NCBI GenBank assembly: GCA_022827685.1
Contig: JAJEIH010000148.1
Location: forward strand, 1 to 40,608
DNA length: 40,608 nucleotides
Direction: 5' to 3'
Origin: Alphaproteobacteria bacterium
GTDB taxonomy: Bacteria > Pseudomonadota > Alphaproteobacteria > Bin95
Shown: one piece after another, positions 8,062 to 15,770 of the stretch
Layout of the letters: every line of letters starts with the position of its first letter
How positions within the stretch are numbered: position 1 is the stretch's first letter
The notes under the pieces: generated by a model
Told to the model about the DNA's origin: nothing
The model's input: the letters and a program-made list of their open reading frames with translations, nothing else
Database searches by the model: none
Program-made: the position numbers and the translations under genes

Positions 8062-9225
8062 TCAGCGCCGGGCGTATTGCACGGCGGCGCGGCCGACGGT
8101 CTCGCGCGCGATCACCATCTTGGATATCTGGGCGGTGCCGTCGCCGATCTCGAGGCCCATCACGTCGCGCAGGCGCTGCTGGTGCGGCAGGTCGCGGCTG
8201 TAGCCGAGATGGCCGTGCGTCAGCAGGCACTGATGGATGGTGTCCACGGAGAGCTTCGGCGCCCACCATTTGCACATCGCCGCCTCCTTGGTGTGCGGCA
8301 TCCCACGGTCGCGCAGCCAGAGTGTGCGGTAGCAGAGCAGCCGGCAGCCCTCGACCTGGGTGTCGTATTCGGCGAGCGGAAAGGTGACGCCCTGGAACTC
8401 GGCAATCGGGCGGCCGAAGGCCTCGCGCTCCAGCGTGTAGGGCCAGGTCTCGTCCAGCGAGGCGCGGGCGGGGCCGAGACATTGCAGGCCGATCAGGGTC
8501 CGCGAATAGTCGAAGCCCTGCATGGTCTGGGTGAAGCCGGCGCCCTCGGGGCCGACTCGGTTCCTGTCCGGCACGCGCACGCCGTCGAACCAGATCGAGC
8601 CGCGCCCGACCGCGAGCGAGCCCAGGTCGTCATAGGCCGAGCGCGAGACGCCGGGCGCATCGAGGTCGATCAGGAAGGCGGTCACGCCGCGCGCGCCGGG
8701 GCGGTCGGGGTCGGTGCGCGCCATGGCGAGCACGCTGTCGGCATGGGCCGCCATGGAGATCGAGGCCTTCTCGCCGTCGATCACCCAGTCGTTCCCGTCG
8801 CGCCGGGCGCGCAGCTGCAGGTTGGCCGCGTCGGACCCGCCGCGCGGCTCGGTAAGCCCGAGCGCGATGGTTTCGCGGCCCTCGGCGATGGCCGGCAGCC
8901 GCGCCGCGGCCAGCGCCTCGTCGCCGTGGCGGGCGAGGATGTCGGCGCTGAGCGAGGAGAGCAGCGGCACATAGGCCACATTGAGGTCGCCATAGGCGAT
9001 CTCCTCGATCAGCAGGCCGGCGGTCACGCCGTCGATGCCCATGCCTCCGTAGCGTTCCGGCAGCGAGGGCGCGACCAGGCCGAGGCGGCCCATCTCGCGG
9101 ATGAGCTCGGCGCCCATCGCGGCGTCGTCCTCGCGCTTGCGGTAGCCGGGCAGCAGCACTTCGCGGGCGAAGCGCCCGGCGGCTTCCTTGAGGGCGGTCT
9201 GGTCTTCGGTCAGTCCGAACTGCAT
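8062..9225 (-). CDS. Acyl-CoA dehydrogenase, cyclohexanecarboxyl-CoA dehydrogenase (AliB)-like
   Basis: A 387-residue flavoprotein that would introduce an alpha,beta double bond into an acyl-CoA and pass electrons to ETF. The three domains are clear: N-terminal helical part, FAD-binding middle with LGLTEPRGGSDAANL, and C-terminal helices. In place of the usual YEGTSEIQR catalytic-base segment it has EIGDGTAQISK, putting Asp362 where Glu is expected; the alternative base position used by isovaleryl-CoA dehydrogenase is Ser241 in FDYSRTL. An Asp base is known for cyclohexanecarboxyl-CoA dehydrogenases, and the MQGFDYSRTLIGLQCLG and KWWAPKLS segments resemble that group as I recall it. Its start overlaps the EamA gene end by 16 nt, so it is the last gene of a minus-strand operon. 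A ring-acid CoA ester substrate is a reasonable guess. Confidence 0.88.
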   Translation of the reverse strand: MQFGLTEDQTALKEAAGRFAREVLLPGYRKREDDAAMGAELIREMGRLGLVAPSLPERYGGMGIDGVTAGLLIEEIAYGDLNVAYVPLLSSLSADILARHGDEALAAARLPAIAEGRETIALGLTEPRGGSDAANLQLRARRDGNDWVIDGEKASISMAAHADSVLAMARTDPDRPGARGVTAFLIDLDAPGVSRSAYDDLGSLAVGRGSIWFDGVRVPDRNRVGPEGAGFTQTMQGFDYSRTLIGLQCLGPARASLDETWPYTLEREAFGRPIAEFQGVTFPLAEYDTQVEGCRLLCYRTLWLRDRGMPHTKEAAMCKWWAPKLSVDTIHQCLLTHGHLGYSRDLPHQQRLRDVMGLEIGDGTAQISKMVIARETVGRAAVQYARR

Positions 9226-10091
9226 GGCGCTCTTCGCTCCCGGTGCCGGATATAGAGGCCGCTGGCTATGATGATGGCCGCCGCCGCCAGGGTCCAGCTA
9301 TCGGGGAAGAACCCGAACACCGCGACGCCGAGCGCGACCGACCAGACGAACTCGATATACATGAAGGGTGCCACCAGCCCAGCCGGGGCGGTCTCGTAGG
9401 CGCGGATGAGGACGTATTGGCCGACGGCGCCGAAGAGCGCGGGGAGCGCCAGCAGGCCCCAGCCTGCGAGGTCCGGCTCGCGCCAGAAGAAGGGCACGAC
9501 GGCCGACGTCGCGGCCGCGCCCGTAAGCGCGGCGTAGAAGAGCGCGGTCGGTGCGGGCGCGGCATGGCGGAGCGCGCGCGTCGCGACCTGGTAGAGCGCG
9601 TAGAAGAGCGCCATCCCGAGCGCCAGCAGCACGCCCGCATTCGCCGTCAGCCCGTCGGGTCCCGCCGCCACGGCGACCGCGGCGAAGCCCACGAGCGCCG
9701 CCGCCCAGCGCCTGGCGCCGACGTGCTCCCGGAGCCAGAGAACGGCGAGCGCCATGGTGAACAGCGGCGCCACGAAGGTGATGACGGTCATCTCCGGCAG
9801 CGCCAGTAGCTCCAGCGCCGCGAAGGAGCAGGCGGTCGAGGCCACGAGGAAGCCGCCGCGCAGCGTTTGCAGGGCCGGGCGCCCGGTGCGGAACAGCGCG
9901 CCCAAGCGGTGCGGCATCAGCAGGACGAGCGCCGCCAGATGCAGGGTGAAACGCGCCCAGACGACCTGGACGGCCGGATAGCCCGCCTCCGCGCCCGCCT
10001 TGGCGGCGGCCTGCATGCACACGAAACAGGCCCCTGCCAGCACCGCGAATCCGATGCCGCGCAATGCCGGGGAGGGCGCGGCCGTCGTCAC
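9210..10091 (-). CDS. EamA/DMT superfamily transporter
   Basis: A 293-residue inner-membrane protein with about ten hydrophobic segments arranged as two EamA repeats, the second opening with [21 protein letters not shown] and the C-terminal [19 protein letters not shown] typical of the family. EamA proteins move metabolites such as amino acids, purines or other small organics; direction and substrate are unknown. The start is the GTG at 10091, whose GTGA overlaps the stop of the upstream FAD oxidoreductase; a longer in-frame extension to 10400 is Arg/Pro-rich and is antisense-like shadow of that gene. It also overlaps the acyl-CoA dehydrogenase by 16 nt, so all three are translationally coupled. 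Confidence 0.88.
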   Translation of the reverse strand: MTTAAPSPALRGIGFAVLAGACFVCMQAAAKAGAEAGYPAVQVVWARFTLHLAALVLLMPHRLGALFRTGRPALQTLRGGFLVASTACSFAALELLALPEMTVITFVAPLFTMALAVLWLREHVGARRWAAALVGFAAVAVAAGPDGLTANAGVLLALGMALFYALYQVATRALRHAAPAPTALFYAALTGAAATSAVVPFFWREPDLAGWGLLALPALFGAVGQYVLIRAYETAPAGLVAPFMYIEFVWSVALGVAVFGFFPDSWTLAAAAIIIASGLYIRHRERRAPCSSD

Positions 10092-11197
10092 GGCGCTCCG
10101 GCCAGGCGGGCGACCTCCTCGGCGATGGCGGGCGACGCGGTGAGGCCGGGCGATTCGATGCCGAACAGGTTGACGAGGCCCGGAACTCCATGCGTCTCCG
10201 GGCCCTGGAGGAGAAAGTCCCGCTGCGCCTCGCCGGGGCCGTGGATCTTCGGGCGGATGCCGGCATAGGCCGGTTGCAGCGCGCCGTCGGCGAGCCCCGG
10301 ATAGTAGCGCCTGACGGCGTCGTAGAAACGCTCGGCGCGAGCCGGGTCCACGTCGTATTCCGGGGTCTCCAGCCATTCGAGGTCCGGGCCGAACTTGCAT
10401 TGTCCTGCCATGTCGAGCGTCACATGCACGCCGAGCACGGACGCCTCCGGCATCGGATAGACCAGGCGGCGAAAGGGCTGGCGGCCGGCGACGGAGAAGT
10501 AGTTGCCCTTGGCGAACCGGGCCCGCGGGATATGGCGGGCGTCGAGGCCCTCGATCCTCGCCGCGACCTCCGGCGCCGCCAGCCCGGCGCTGTTGACCAC
10601 CAGCCCGGCGGCGAGCGTCATCGGCTCCGCGCCGCCGACCTCGAGCTCGATGCCGTCGTCGAGCGCGCGGCCGCGGACGACCGGGGCATGGAAGGCGATC
10701 ATCGCGCCCGCCTCCTCCGCATCGCCCTGGAAGGCGAGCATGAGCGCGTGGCTGTCGACGATGCCGGTGGAGGGCGAGAGCAGCCCGGCCGCCGCCTTCA
10801 CCGCCGGCTCCAGCGCCCGCACCTCCGCGCCCGTCAGCAGTTCCAGGTCGGGCACGCCGTTTGCCGCCGCGCGCGCCTGCAGGGCCTCCAGCTCGGGGAT
10901 GCGGTCCTCGTCGGCGGCGACGATCAGCTTGCCGATCCGCTTGTGCGGCAGGCCGCGCTCGGCGCAGTAGTCATAGAGGAAATGCTTGCCCTCGACGCAG
11001 GCCCGCGCCTTGAAGCTGCCGGCGGGATAGTAGATGCCGGCGTGGATGACCTCGCTGTTGCGCGAGCTGGTCTCGGTGCCGATGGCCTCCGCAGCCTCCA
11101 GCACCACCACCTCCAGGCCGGCCATGGCGAGGCGGCGCGCGCAGGCGAGGCCGACAACGCCCGCGCCGATGATGACGCATTCCACCCTCTCCGCCAT
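10088..11197 (-). CDS. FAD-dependent oxidoreductase, L-2-hydroxyglutarate dehydrogenase-like (DAO superfamily)
   Basis: A 369-residue flavoenzyme of the D-amino-acid-oxidase fold. The FAD ADP-binding motif GAGVVG lies at residues 11-16, followed by the acidic strand VVVLEAAE, and the [18 protein letters not shown] segment is characteristic of L-2-hydroxyglutarate oxidase/dehydrogenase relatives. The C-terminal [12 protein letters not shown] and [20 protein letters not shown] segments complete the FAD site. The likely reaction is oxidation of a 2-hydroxy acid to the 2-oxo acid; because it lies in a catabolic operon the physiological substrate may be different from 2-hydroxyglutarate. It is a cytosolic or membrane-associated protein without a signal peptide. 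The stop overlaps the next gene's GTG start. Confidence 0.88.
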   Translation of the reverse strand: MAERVECVIIGAGVVGLACARRLAMAGLEVVVLEAAEAIGTETSSRNSEVIHAGIYYPAGSFKARACVEGKHFLYDYCAERGLPHKRIGKLIVAADEDRIPELEALQARAAANGVPDLELLTGAEVRALEPAVKAAAGLLSPSTGIVDSHALMLAFQGDAEEAGAMIAFHAPVVRGRALDDGIELEVGGAEPMTLAAGLVVNSAGLAAPEVAARIEGLDARHIPRARFAKGNYFSVAGRQPFRRLVYPMPEASVLGVHVTLDMAGQCKFGPDLEWLETPEYDVDPARAERFYDAVRRYYPGLADGALQPAYAGIRPKIHGPGEAQRDFLLQGPETHGVPGLVNLFGIESPGLTASPAIAEEVARLAGAP

Positions 11198-11269
11198 GCC
11201 CGCCTGTTCCTCCCCGGAAGCGCCGCCGCTTCCGGCGTCACGGTCCGGAAGCCCGCCCGGCCGCCCGCC

Positions 11270-12628
11270 TCAGTGCCGCCAGTGGCCCGGCCGGGGATGG
11301 TCGAGGCCGAGATGGTCGCGGAGCGTGGGGCCGGTGTAGTCCTTGCGGTAGAGGCCGCGCTTCTGCAACTCCGGCACCACATGCGTGATGAGGTCCTCGA
11401 AGCTGCCGTGGAAATGGGTCGCACCGATGACGAAGCCGTCCGAGCCGCGCTCGACGAAGAACTCCTCCATCCTGTCCGCGACCTCCTTCGGCCCGCCGAC
11501 CCAGGGGTCCTTGAGCAGCCCGCGCCCGGTGGCGGTCATGAAGTCGCGCACCGTCGGGTTGGGGTTGCCGGTCACCTGCACGGCGCGGTCGCGCATGGAC
11601 TGCATGCCGGTCAGGCCTTCCATCTCCTCGTCGCTGAACGGCTCGTCCATGCCCTTCTTCGCGAAGTCGTAATTGAGGGCCTCGGAAAGCAGCGAAAGCT
11701 GGTCGGTCTCGTTCGGCAGCGTGTCGTAGAGCGCGCGCTTGTCCTCCGCCTCCATCAGGCTCTCGCCGACCATCGGGTAGAAGAGGCTCGCGATCTTCAT
11801 GCCGTCCGGGTCGCGCCCGTGGGCGGCGCAGTCGTCCTTCAGCGCCTTGTAGGCGGGCTTCGCCGCTTCGAGGGTCGGATAGGCCACGAAGATGAGCTCG
11901 CCCCAGCGCGCCGCGAAGCGCCGGCCCCGCCCGGACTGGCCGGCCTGGATGACCACCGGATGGCCCTGCGCCGAGCGCGGCACGGTGAACGGCCCGCGGG
12001 ACTTGAAGAACGGCCCCTCATGGTCGAGCCGGTGGACCTTGTCCGGGTCGGCGAAGACGTTGTTGTCCTGGTCCAGCACCAGCGCATCGTCGTCCCAGGC
12101 GTCCCAGTGTCCGTGAACAACCTCCATGAACTCGTCCGCCCGGTCGTAGCGCAGGTCGTGCGCGGTCACGCCGTCGCGCCCCATGTTGAGCGCCTCGTTC
12201 TCGTTGACGGAGGTGACGACGTTCCAGGCCGCGCGGCCGCTGGACATGAGGTCGAGCGTGGAGAACATGCGCGCAACGTGGAACGGGTCGTAATAGGTCG
12301 TCGAGCAGGTGGCGCCGAGGCCGAGCCGCTCCGTCGCCATGCCCATCGCCATCAGGGTCACGATGGGGTCCATCTTCACGCAGCGTATGCCGTGCTCGAC
12401 GGTGTGCGCGTGGTCCTTGCCGAACATGTCCGGCATGGCGAGGCGGTCGTCGAAGAAGCCGATATCGAACTTGCCGTGCTCCAGCAGGCGGGCGAGGTCG
12501 CGGTAATAGTCCGCCGTCATGAAGTCCAGCCGCGCGTCCGGATGGCGCCAGGCGGCGGGCAGGGTCGAGCAATTCTGCGCCTGGAGGAAGGCGACCAGGG
12601 CGATCTGGCGGTCTGGTTTTCGGCTCAT
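11270..12628 (-). CDS. FMN-dependent monooxygenase, NtaA/DmoA (luciferase-like) family
   Basis: A 452-residue two-component flavin monooxygenase large subunit. The family is seen from the start (IALVAFLQAQNCSTLPAAWRHP), from the LGATCSTTYYDPFHVARMFSTLD and SSGRAAWNVVTS segments, and from the QAGQSGRGRRFAARW segment; relatives oxidise nitrilotriacetate, dimethyl sulfide, dibenzothiophene sulfone or alkanesulfonates with reduced FMN from a separate reductase. No flavin reductase gene is near. The ATG at 12628 is the only Met before the conserved region; the open frame continues far upstream but only as a shadow of the MFS gene. It begins 32 bases after the MFS stop and lies 72 bases before the FAD oxidoreductase start, in one direction, so one operon is likely. 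Substrate not determined. Confidence 0.92.
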   Translation of the reverse strand: MSRKPDRQIALVAFLQAQNCSTLPAAWRHPDARLDFMTADYYRDLARLLEHGKFDIGFFDDRLAMPDMFGKDHAHTVEHGIRCVKMDPIVTLMAMGMATERLGLGATCSTTYYDPFHVARMFSTLDLMSSGRAAWNVVTSVNENEALNMGRDGVTAHDLRYDRADEFMEVVHGHWDAWDDDALVLDQDNNVFADPDKVHRLDHEGPFFKSRGPFTVPRSAQGHPVVIQAGQSGRGRRFAARWGELIFVAYPTLEAAKPAYKALKDDCAAHGRDPDGMKIASLFYPMVGESLMEAEDKRALYDTLPNETDQLSLLSEALNYDFAKKGMDEPFSDEEMEGLTGMQSMRDRAVQVTGNPNPTVRDFMTATGRGLLKDPWVGGPKEVADRMEEFFVERGSDGFVIGATHFHGSFEDLITHVVPELQKRGLYRKDYTGPTLRDHLGLDHPRPGHWRH

Positions 12629-12660
12629 CTTTCTCGGTTTCCGGCTCCGGTTTCCGTCTT

Positions 12661-13929
12661 TCAGCCTGCCGTCATTCGCGAACGCCGTCCAGCCGCCTCC
12701 GCCCCGAACAGGGCCCCGCGCCAGCGGAACGCGATGAACGCCGTGCCGGCGAGGCCCGCAAGCGCGTAGCTCAGCACGGCGGCCCGGTAGCCGACCGTCT
12801 CGATCAGCGCGCCGCCGAGCGGCAGGCCGATCGCCATGCCGTAAACCGCCAGCATGCGCACGCCCATCACCATGCCCCTCAGCCGGGCATTGCTGCGGCG
12901 CAGGAGGAGGACGGAGAGGCCGATCATCGCTCCGCCCTGTACCGTGCCGACCGCGACCATCACCGCCATGCCGGCCCATTTCTCGGTCATCTGCGAGAAG
13001 ACGACGAGGAGCAGGTACCAGACCGCGACGCCCGCGAACACGGCGCCGACCGGGGACCGGCGCGGACCGCCGCCCACGGCCATCGAGAAGGAGCCGATGA
13101 GCGCGCCGGCGGCGTAGCTCGCCAGAAGGTGCGAAAGGCCGATGGCGTCCAGCCCGTAAACCTCGCGCGCGGCATAGGGCATCAGCCCGCTGGAGACGGG
13201 GAAGCCGGTGAGATTGACCAGGAAGGCCAGCCACATGGCGGCCATCAACGCCGGTGTGCGCCGGATATGCCGGAAGCCGGCCCGGAGCTCCGCCAGCATG
13301 GACAGGCCCCTGCCGCGCGGGCGCGCGCGGCGCCCGCCGACGCCGAAGCTCACCGCGAAGGCCGCCAGGTAGAAGGCGGCGACGACCAGGTAGGCGGGGC
13401 CGATGCCGAGCGATTCGAACAGGGTGGCGCCGATGAGCGCGCCCGCGATGCGGGCAAGGTCCTGCGTCGTCCGCGAGAACCCCATGGCGTTCACCAGCAG
13501 GCGGTCGGCCATGGTGTCGCCGACCAGCGCGTTCCGCATCACAAGGTCGGACGGGCGGACCAGCCCGGCGAGCGCGGCGATGACGAACACGGCGGTCGGG
13601 TCGAGCCTGTCCGTGAGGCCGAGGCCGGCCAGACAGCCTGCGAGCACGAGGTAGAAGCCGCGCATCGCCGCGATCATGGCGCGCCGGCCGAGCCGGTCGG
13701 CGAGCGAGCCCATCGCCGGGGCCAGCAGGGTGCCGAGGAACTGGAGCGCGGCGAACGCGGTCTGGAGCATCACCGACCCGGTCGCGACGAGCACGAACCA
13801 GTTGAGGATCAGCGTCTCCATCTCGAAGGCGAGCGAAGTCAGCAGGTCGCTGGGCCACTGGAACCGGAAGCTGCGCACGGCGAAGGGCGCGAACACGCCG
13901 CGCGGCGGGGAGGAGCGCTCAACCTGCAT
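12661..13929 (-). CDS. MFS transporter (EntS/MFS_3-like)
   Basis: A 422-residue major-facilitator protein with about 12 hydrophobic segments. The signature loop between helices 2 and 3 reads GSLADRLGRRAM, and the central hydrophilic loop is GVGGRRARPRGRGLSMLAELRAGFRHI, a shape I associate with the MFS_3/EntS exporter group. The N-terminal FAVRSFRFQWPSDLLTSLAFEMETLILNW run is also typical. It is first in the minus-strand gene run that includes the flavin monooxygenase, so it may export a product or import the substrate of that pathway. The start ATG at 13929 is separated from the divergent hydrolase start by 65 bases, making a compact divergent control region. Confidence 0.88.
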   Translation of the reverse strand: MQVERSSPPRGVFAPFAVRSFRFQWPSDLLTSLAFEMETLILNWFVLVATGSVMLQTAFAALQFLGTLLAPAMGSLADRLGRRAMIAAMRGFYLVLAGCLAGLGLTDRLDPTAVFVIAALAGLVRPSDLVMRNALVGDTMADRLLVNAMGFSRTTQDLARIAGALIGATLFESLGIGPAYLVVAAFYLAAFAVSFGVGGRRARPRGRGLSMLAELRAGFRHIRRTPALMAAMWLAFLVNLTGFPVSSGLMPYAAREVYGLDAIGLSHLLASYAAGALIGSFSMAVGGGPRRSPVGAVFAGVAVWYLLLVVFSQMTEKWAGMAVMVAVGTVQGGAMIGLSVLLLRRSNARLRGMVMGVRMLAVYGMAIGLPLGGALIETVGYRAAVLSYALAGLAGTAFIAFRWRGALFGAEAAGRRSRMTAG

Positions 13930-13980
13930 GTCGGAAATCGGTTTCTCTCCGGTCCGCCGCGGCCCCGGTCGGCGCCATGC

Positions 13981-13986
13981 TACCTT
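13981..13986 (+). promoter_or_regulatory. Candidate -10 element giving a leaderless hydrolase mRNA
   Basis: TACCTT (within GCTACCTTG) ends 8 nt before the ATG at 13995, so transcription starting at the normal distance would begin at or next to the start codon. No Shine-Dalgarno sequence is visible in this gap, consistent with a leaderless message. The -35 region is weak; this is a by-eye proposal. Confidence 0.3.
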
Positions 13987-13994
13987 GCGTGCCC

Positions 13995-15089
13995 ATGACA
14001 GACGAGAACGACCGCCTTGTCGATGCGATAACGGGCATTCTGCCGCCGCTGCTGAACGCGCTGGACGGCCTCGAATTCGCCGCCCGCAATCTCCACCCGG
14101 AGGGGTTGGAGCGGCTCTGGTCCATCCTCTCCCCGCTCGACGGCGCTCTCCGCAATGCCCGCCCGGCGCTGGAGGAAGCCGCCTGGCCGGACCGGCTCAA
14201 CGGCCCGAAGCAAGCGCTTGCGGGCAGCGCCGACACGGCGCTCGACGCGCTGGCGCGCATGGAGGTGGCGGGAGGAACGGGAGACATGCAGGAGGCGCTG
14301 CGCGGCACGCGCGCCCGCGCCCTGGCGCTGGAATATCTCTACCCGCTTTCGCCGATGCTGCCGCCGGTCAGCAAGTTCTTCCTGGAACCTCCGGCGCGCG
14401 GCGACGAGCAGCGCCTGGAGCGCCTCGCCCGGGCCTCCCGCCCGGAAGCGGGCGTGACGCATTTCGGCAACGGCCGCGGCGAGCGCGGCGGCTGGTCGCT
14501 GTTCGTGCCCGAGGACCTGGAGCCGGAGGAGCCCGCGCCGCTCGTCGTGGCGCTGCACGGCGGCGGCGGCCACGGGCGGCTGTTCCTCTGGAGCTGGCTC
14601 CGGGCCGCGCGCACGGCCGGCGCGATCCTCGCCGCGCCGACCTCGACCGGCCGGACCTGGGCGCTGATGGGGGACGACCCCGACACGCCGCGCCTGCTGG
14701 AGATCGTGGCGGAAATCCGTGAGCGGCATGCGGTGGACCCGGCGCGGCTGCTGCTGACCGGCATGAGCGACGGCGCGACCTTCAGCTATGTCTCGGCCCT
14801 GCCGTCGGATGGCCCCTGGACGCATCTGGCGCCCTTCGCCGGCACCTTCCACCCCATGCTGCTGGAATTCGTGGACGCCGAGAGGCTGAAGGGCCTGCCC
14901 ATCTACCTGGCGCATGGCGCGCTGGACTGGATGTTCCCGGTCGCCGTCGCCCGCGCCGCCCGCGACGCGTTCTCGGCCCGGGGCGCTGCCGTCACATACC
15001 GCGAACTCCCGGACCTCGCCCACGCCTTCCCGACCGATGAATGCGCCGCCGTGCTCGCCTGGCTGAAGGAGACGCCGGCGGCTGCCTGA
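13995..15089 (+). CDS. Alpha/beta hydrolase (PHB depolymerase / esterase-like)
   Basis: A 364-residue protein with an N-terminal all-helical segment (about 1-145) that I do not recognise and a C-terminal alpha/beta-hydrolase domain. The oxyanion-hole loop is LHGGGG at 187-192, the nucleophile elbow GMSDG puts the catalytic Ser at 258, the Asp is probable in HGALDWMFP and the His in LAHAFP near the C-terminus. The order and spacing fit the esterase D / PHB-depolymerase type family. No signal peptide is seen, so the enzyme is probably cytosolic. The substrate is not predictable. The start at 13995 is chosen over an ATG at 13977 because the conserved helical segment starts with MTDENDRLVDAI and the -10-like element overlaps the longer start. 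Confidence 0.8.
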   Translation: MTDENDRLVDAITGILPPLLNALDGLEFAARNLHPEGLERLWSILSPLDGALRNARPALEEAAWPDRLNGPKQALAGSADTALDALARMEVAGGTGDMQEALRGTRARALALEYLYPLSPMLPPVSKFFLEPPARGDEQRLERLARASRPEAGVTHFGNGRGERGGWSLFVPEDLEPEEPAPLVVALHGGGGHGRLFLWSWLRAARTAGAILAAPTSTGRTWALMGDDPDTPRLLEIVAEIRERHAVDPARLLLTGMSDGATFSYVSALPSDGPWTHLAPFAGTFHPMLLEFVDAERLKGLPIYLAHGALDWMFPVAVARAARDAFSARGAAVTYRELPDLAHAFPTDECAAVLAWLKETPAAA

Positions 15090-15100
15090 CCCGCCGGAAG

Positions 15101-15140
15101 TGTCATGGAACGTCATGGTGTGTCATGGAATGTCATGTTT
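15101..15140 (+). repeat. Four tandem 10-bp GTCATG units
   Basis: The units start at 15101, 15111, 15121 and 15131 and read TGTCATGGAA, CGTCATGGTG, TGTCATGGAA and TGTCATGTTT. Units 1 and 3 are identical, so there is also a 20-bp period. The 10-bp spacing places every core on nearly the same face of the helix, as in arrays bound by a DNA-binding protein. It starts 12 bases after the hydrolase stop. Confidence 0.75.
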
Positions 15141-15381
15141 GCCATGCGCGCGGCTCATATCCTGTTGCCGGTTCGGGCATGAAGACGGCCGCCGGATTCT
15201 CTTCTCCCGGCCTCTTCCCGCGAGGCGGGCGAGGAGATTTCCGGCGCCCGGTCCGCCCCGCCGAAGCTGTGTCCGTCCGCCTGGCGCATGATCGTTCCTC
15301 CATCTCGTTTCGTTCCACTCCGTCCCGCTCTCTCCGCCGCCGGCTCGGCCGGGCAGCGGACCCTGATTCGCGCGTATCCCG

Positions 15382-15409
15382 CGCGCGCCTGTGCCGGCGC
15401 GGGCGCGCG
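15382..15409. other. GC-only hairpin in an alternating CG block
   Basis: CGCGCGCC (15382-15389) and GGCGCGCG (15402-15409) are perfect complements with a 12-nt loop. The surrounding 15368-15455 is dominated by alternating CG steps, which could adopt Z-DNA or interfere with replication or sequencing. It has no T-tract. Confidence 0.4.
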
Positions 15410-15602
15410 TATCGCGGCGGCGCGGTTCGCGCGCCTGATTGCGCGCGCGAGACGCAGGGCGCACCTCTCCCGTGCGTTTCTCAGGGATTTTTTCGCGCCG
15501 GCGCCAACGCGAAACAGGAAACGAAGCGGCCCCCGCGAATGCCGCTTCCTTCCCTCCGTCCCATATTGGGTTGGATTTTTATTCTGTCAAGAATTTATCG
15601 GG

Positions 15603-15622
15603 AAATAATTCAAAAATAATTC
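15603..15622 (+). repeat. Tandem AAATAATTC repeat in AT-rich island
   Basis: Two exact copies of AAATAATTC, at 15603-15611 and 15614-15622, with an 11-bp period, in the most AT-rich stretch of the window. The location, about 150 bases before the CmcJ-family start, is compatible with an operator. Confidence 0.5.
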
Positions 15623-15701
15623 GAACAAGCTGGCTTTCCGCTTCGAACCCGCCATGGGGCCGGCGGTCCGGGCGACGATAGGATTTTCGCCGGATAGGGG
15701 C

Positions 15702-15707
15702 TATGTA
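15702..15707 (+). promoter_or_regulatory. Candidate -10 element before the CmcJ-family gene
   Basis: TATGTA within GGCTATGTAT lies about 64 nt before the start at 15771. A convincing -35 box at the proper distance is not seen. Confidence 0.25.
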
Positions 15708-15770
15708 TCGGCATGGCGGGCGGGGTTGCCGCCCGGCCCTCATGGACAGTCAGGAAGCGGAAGACCGGCA

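Larger units (their letters stand above)
15090..15770. other. 680-base non-coding stretch with repeats and an AT-rich island
   Basis: No gene is supported here: the open frames are short, overlapping in several frames and low in complexity. From left to right it holds four tandem 10-bp GTCATG units (15101-15140), a GC-alternating block with a strong hairpin (15370-15460), a run of T (15488-15493), and an AT-rich island (about 15562-15630) that contrasts sharply with the surrounding GC-rich sequence and ends with a tandem 11-bp repeat, then the region before the CmcJ-family gene. It looks like an intergenic regulatory zone or the scar of an element, not coding DNA. Confidence 0.6.

Noticed and set aside
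10064-12769. Plus-strand open frame of 901 codons
   Set aside because: Antisense to the FAD oxidoreductase and flavin monooxygenase genes, no domain, no ribosome-binding site.
15041-15619. Several overlapping short frames in the 15.1-15.8 kb gap
   Set aside because: They run through tandem repeats and CG blocks, differ in all frames and lack starts with ribosome-binding sites or any domain.
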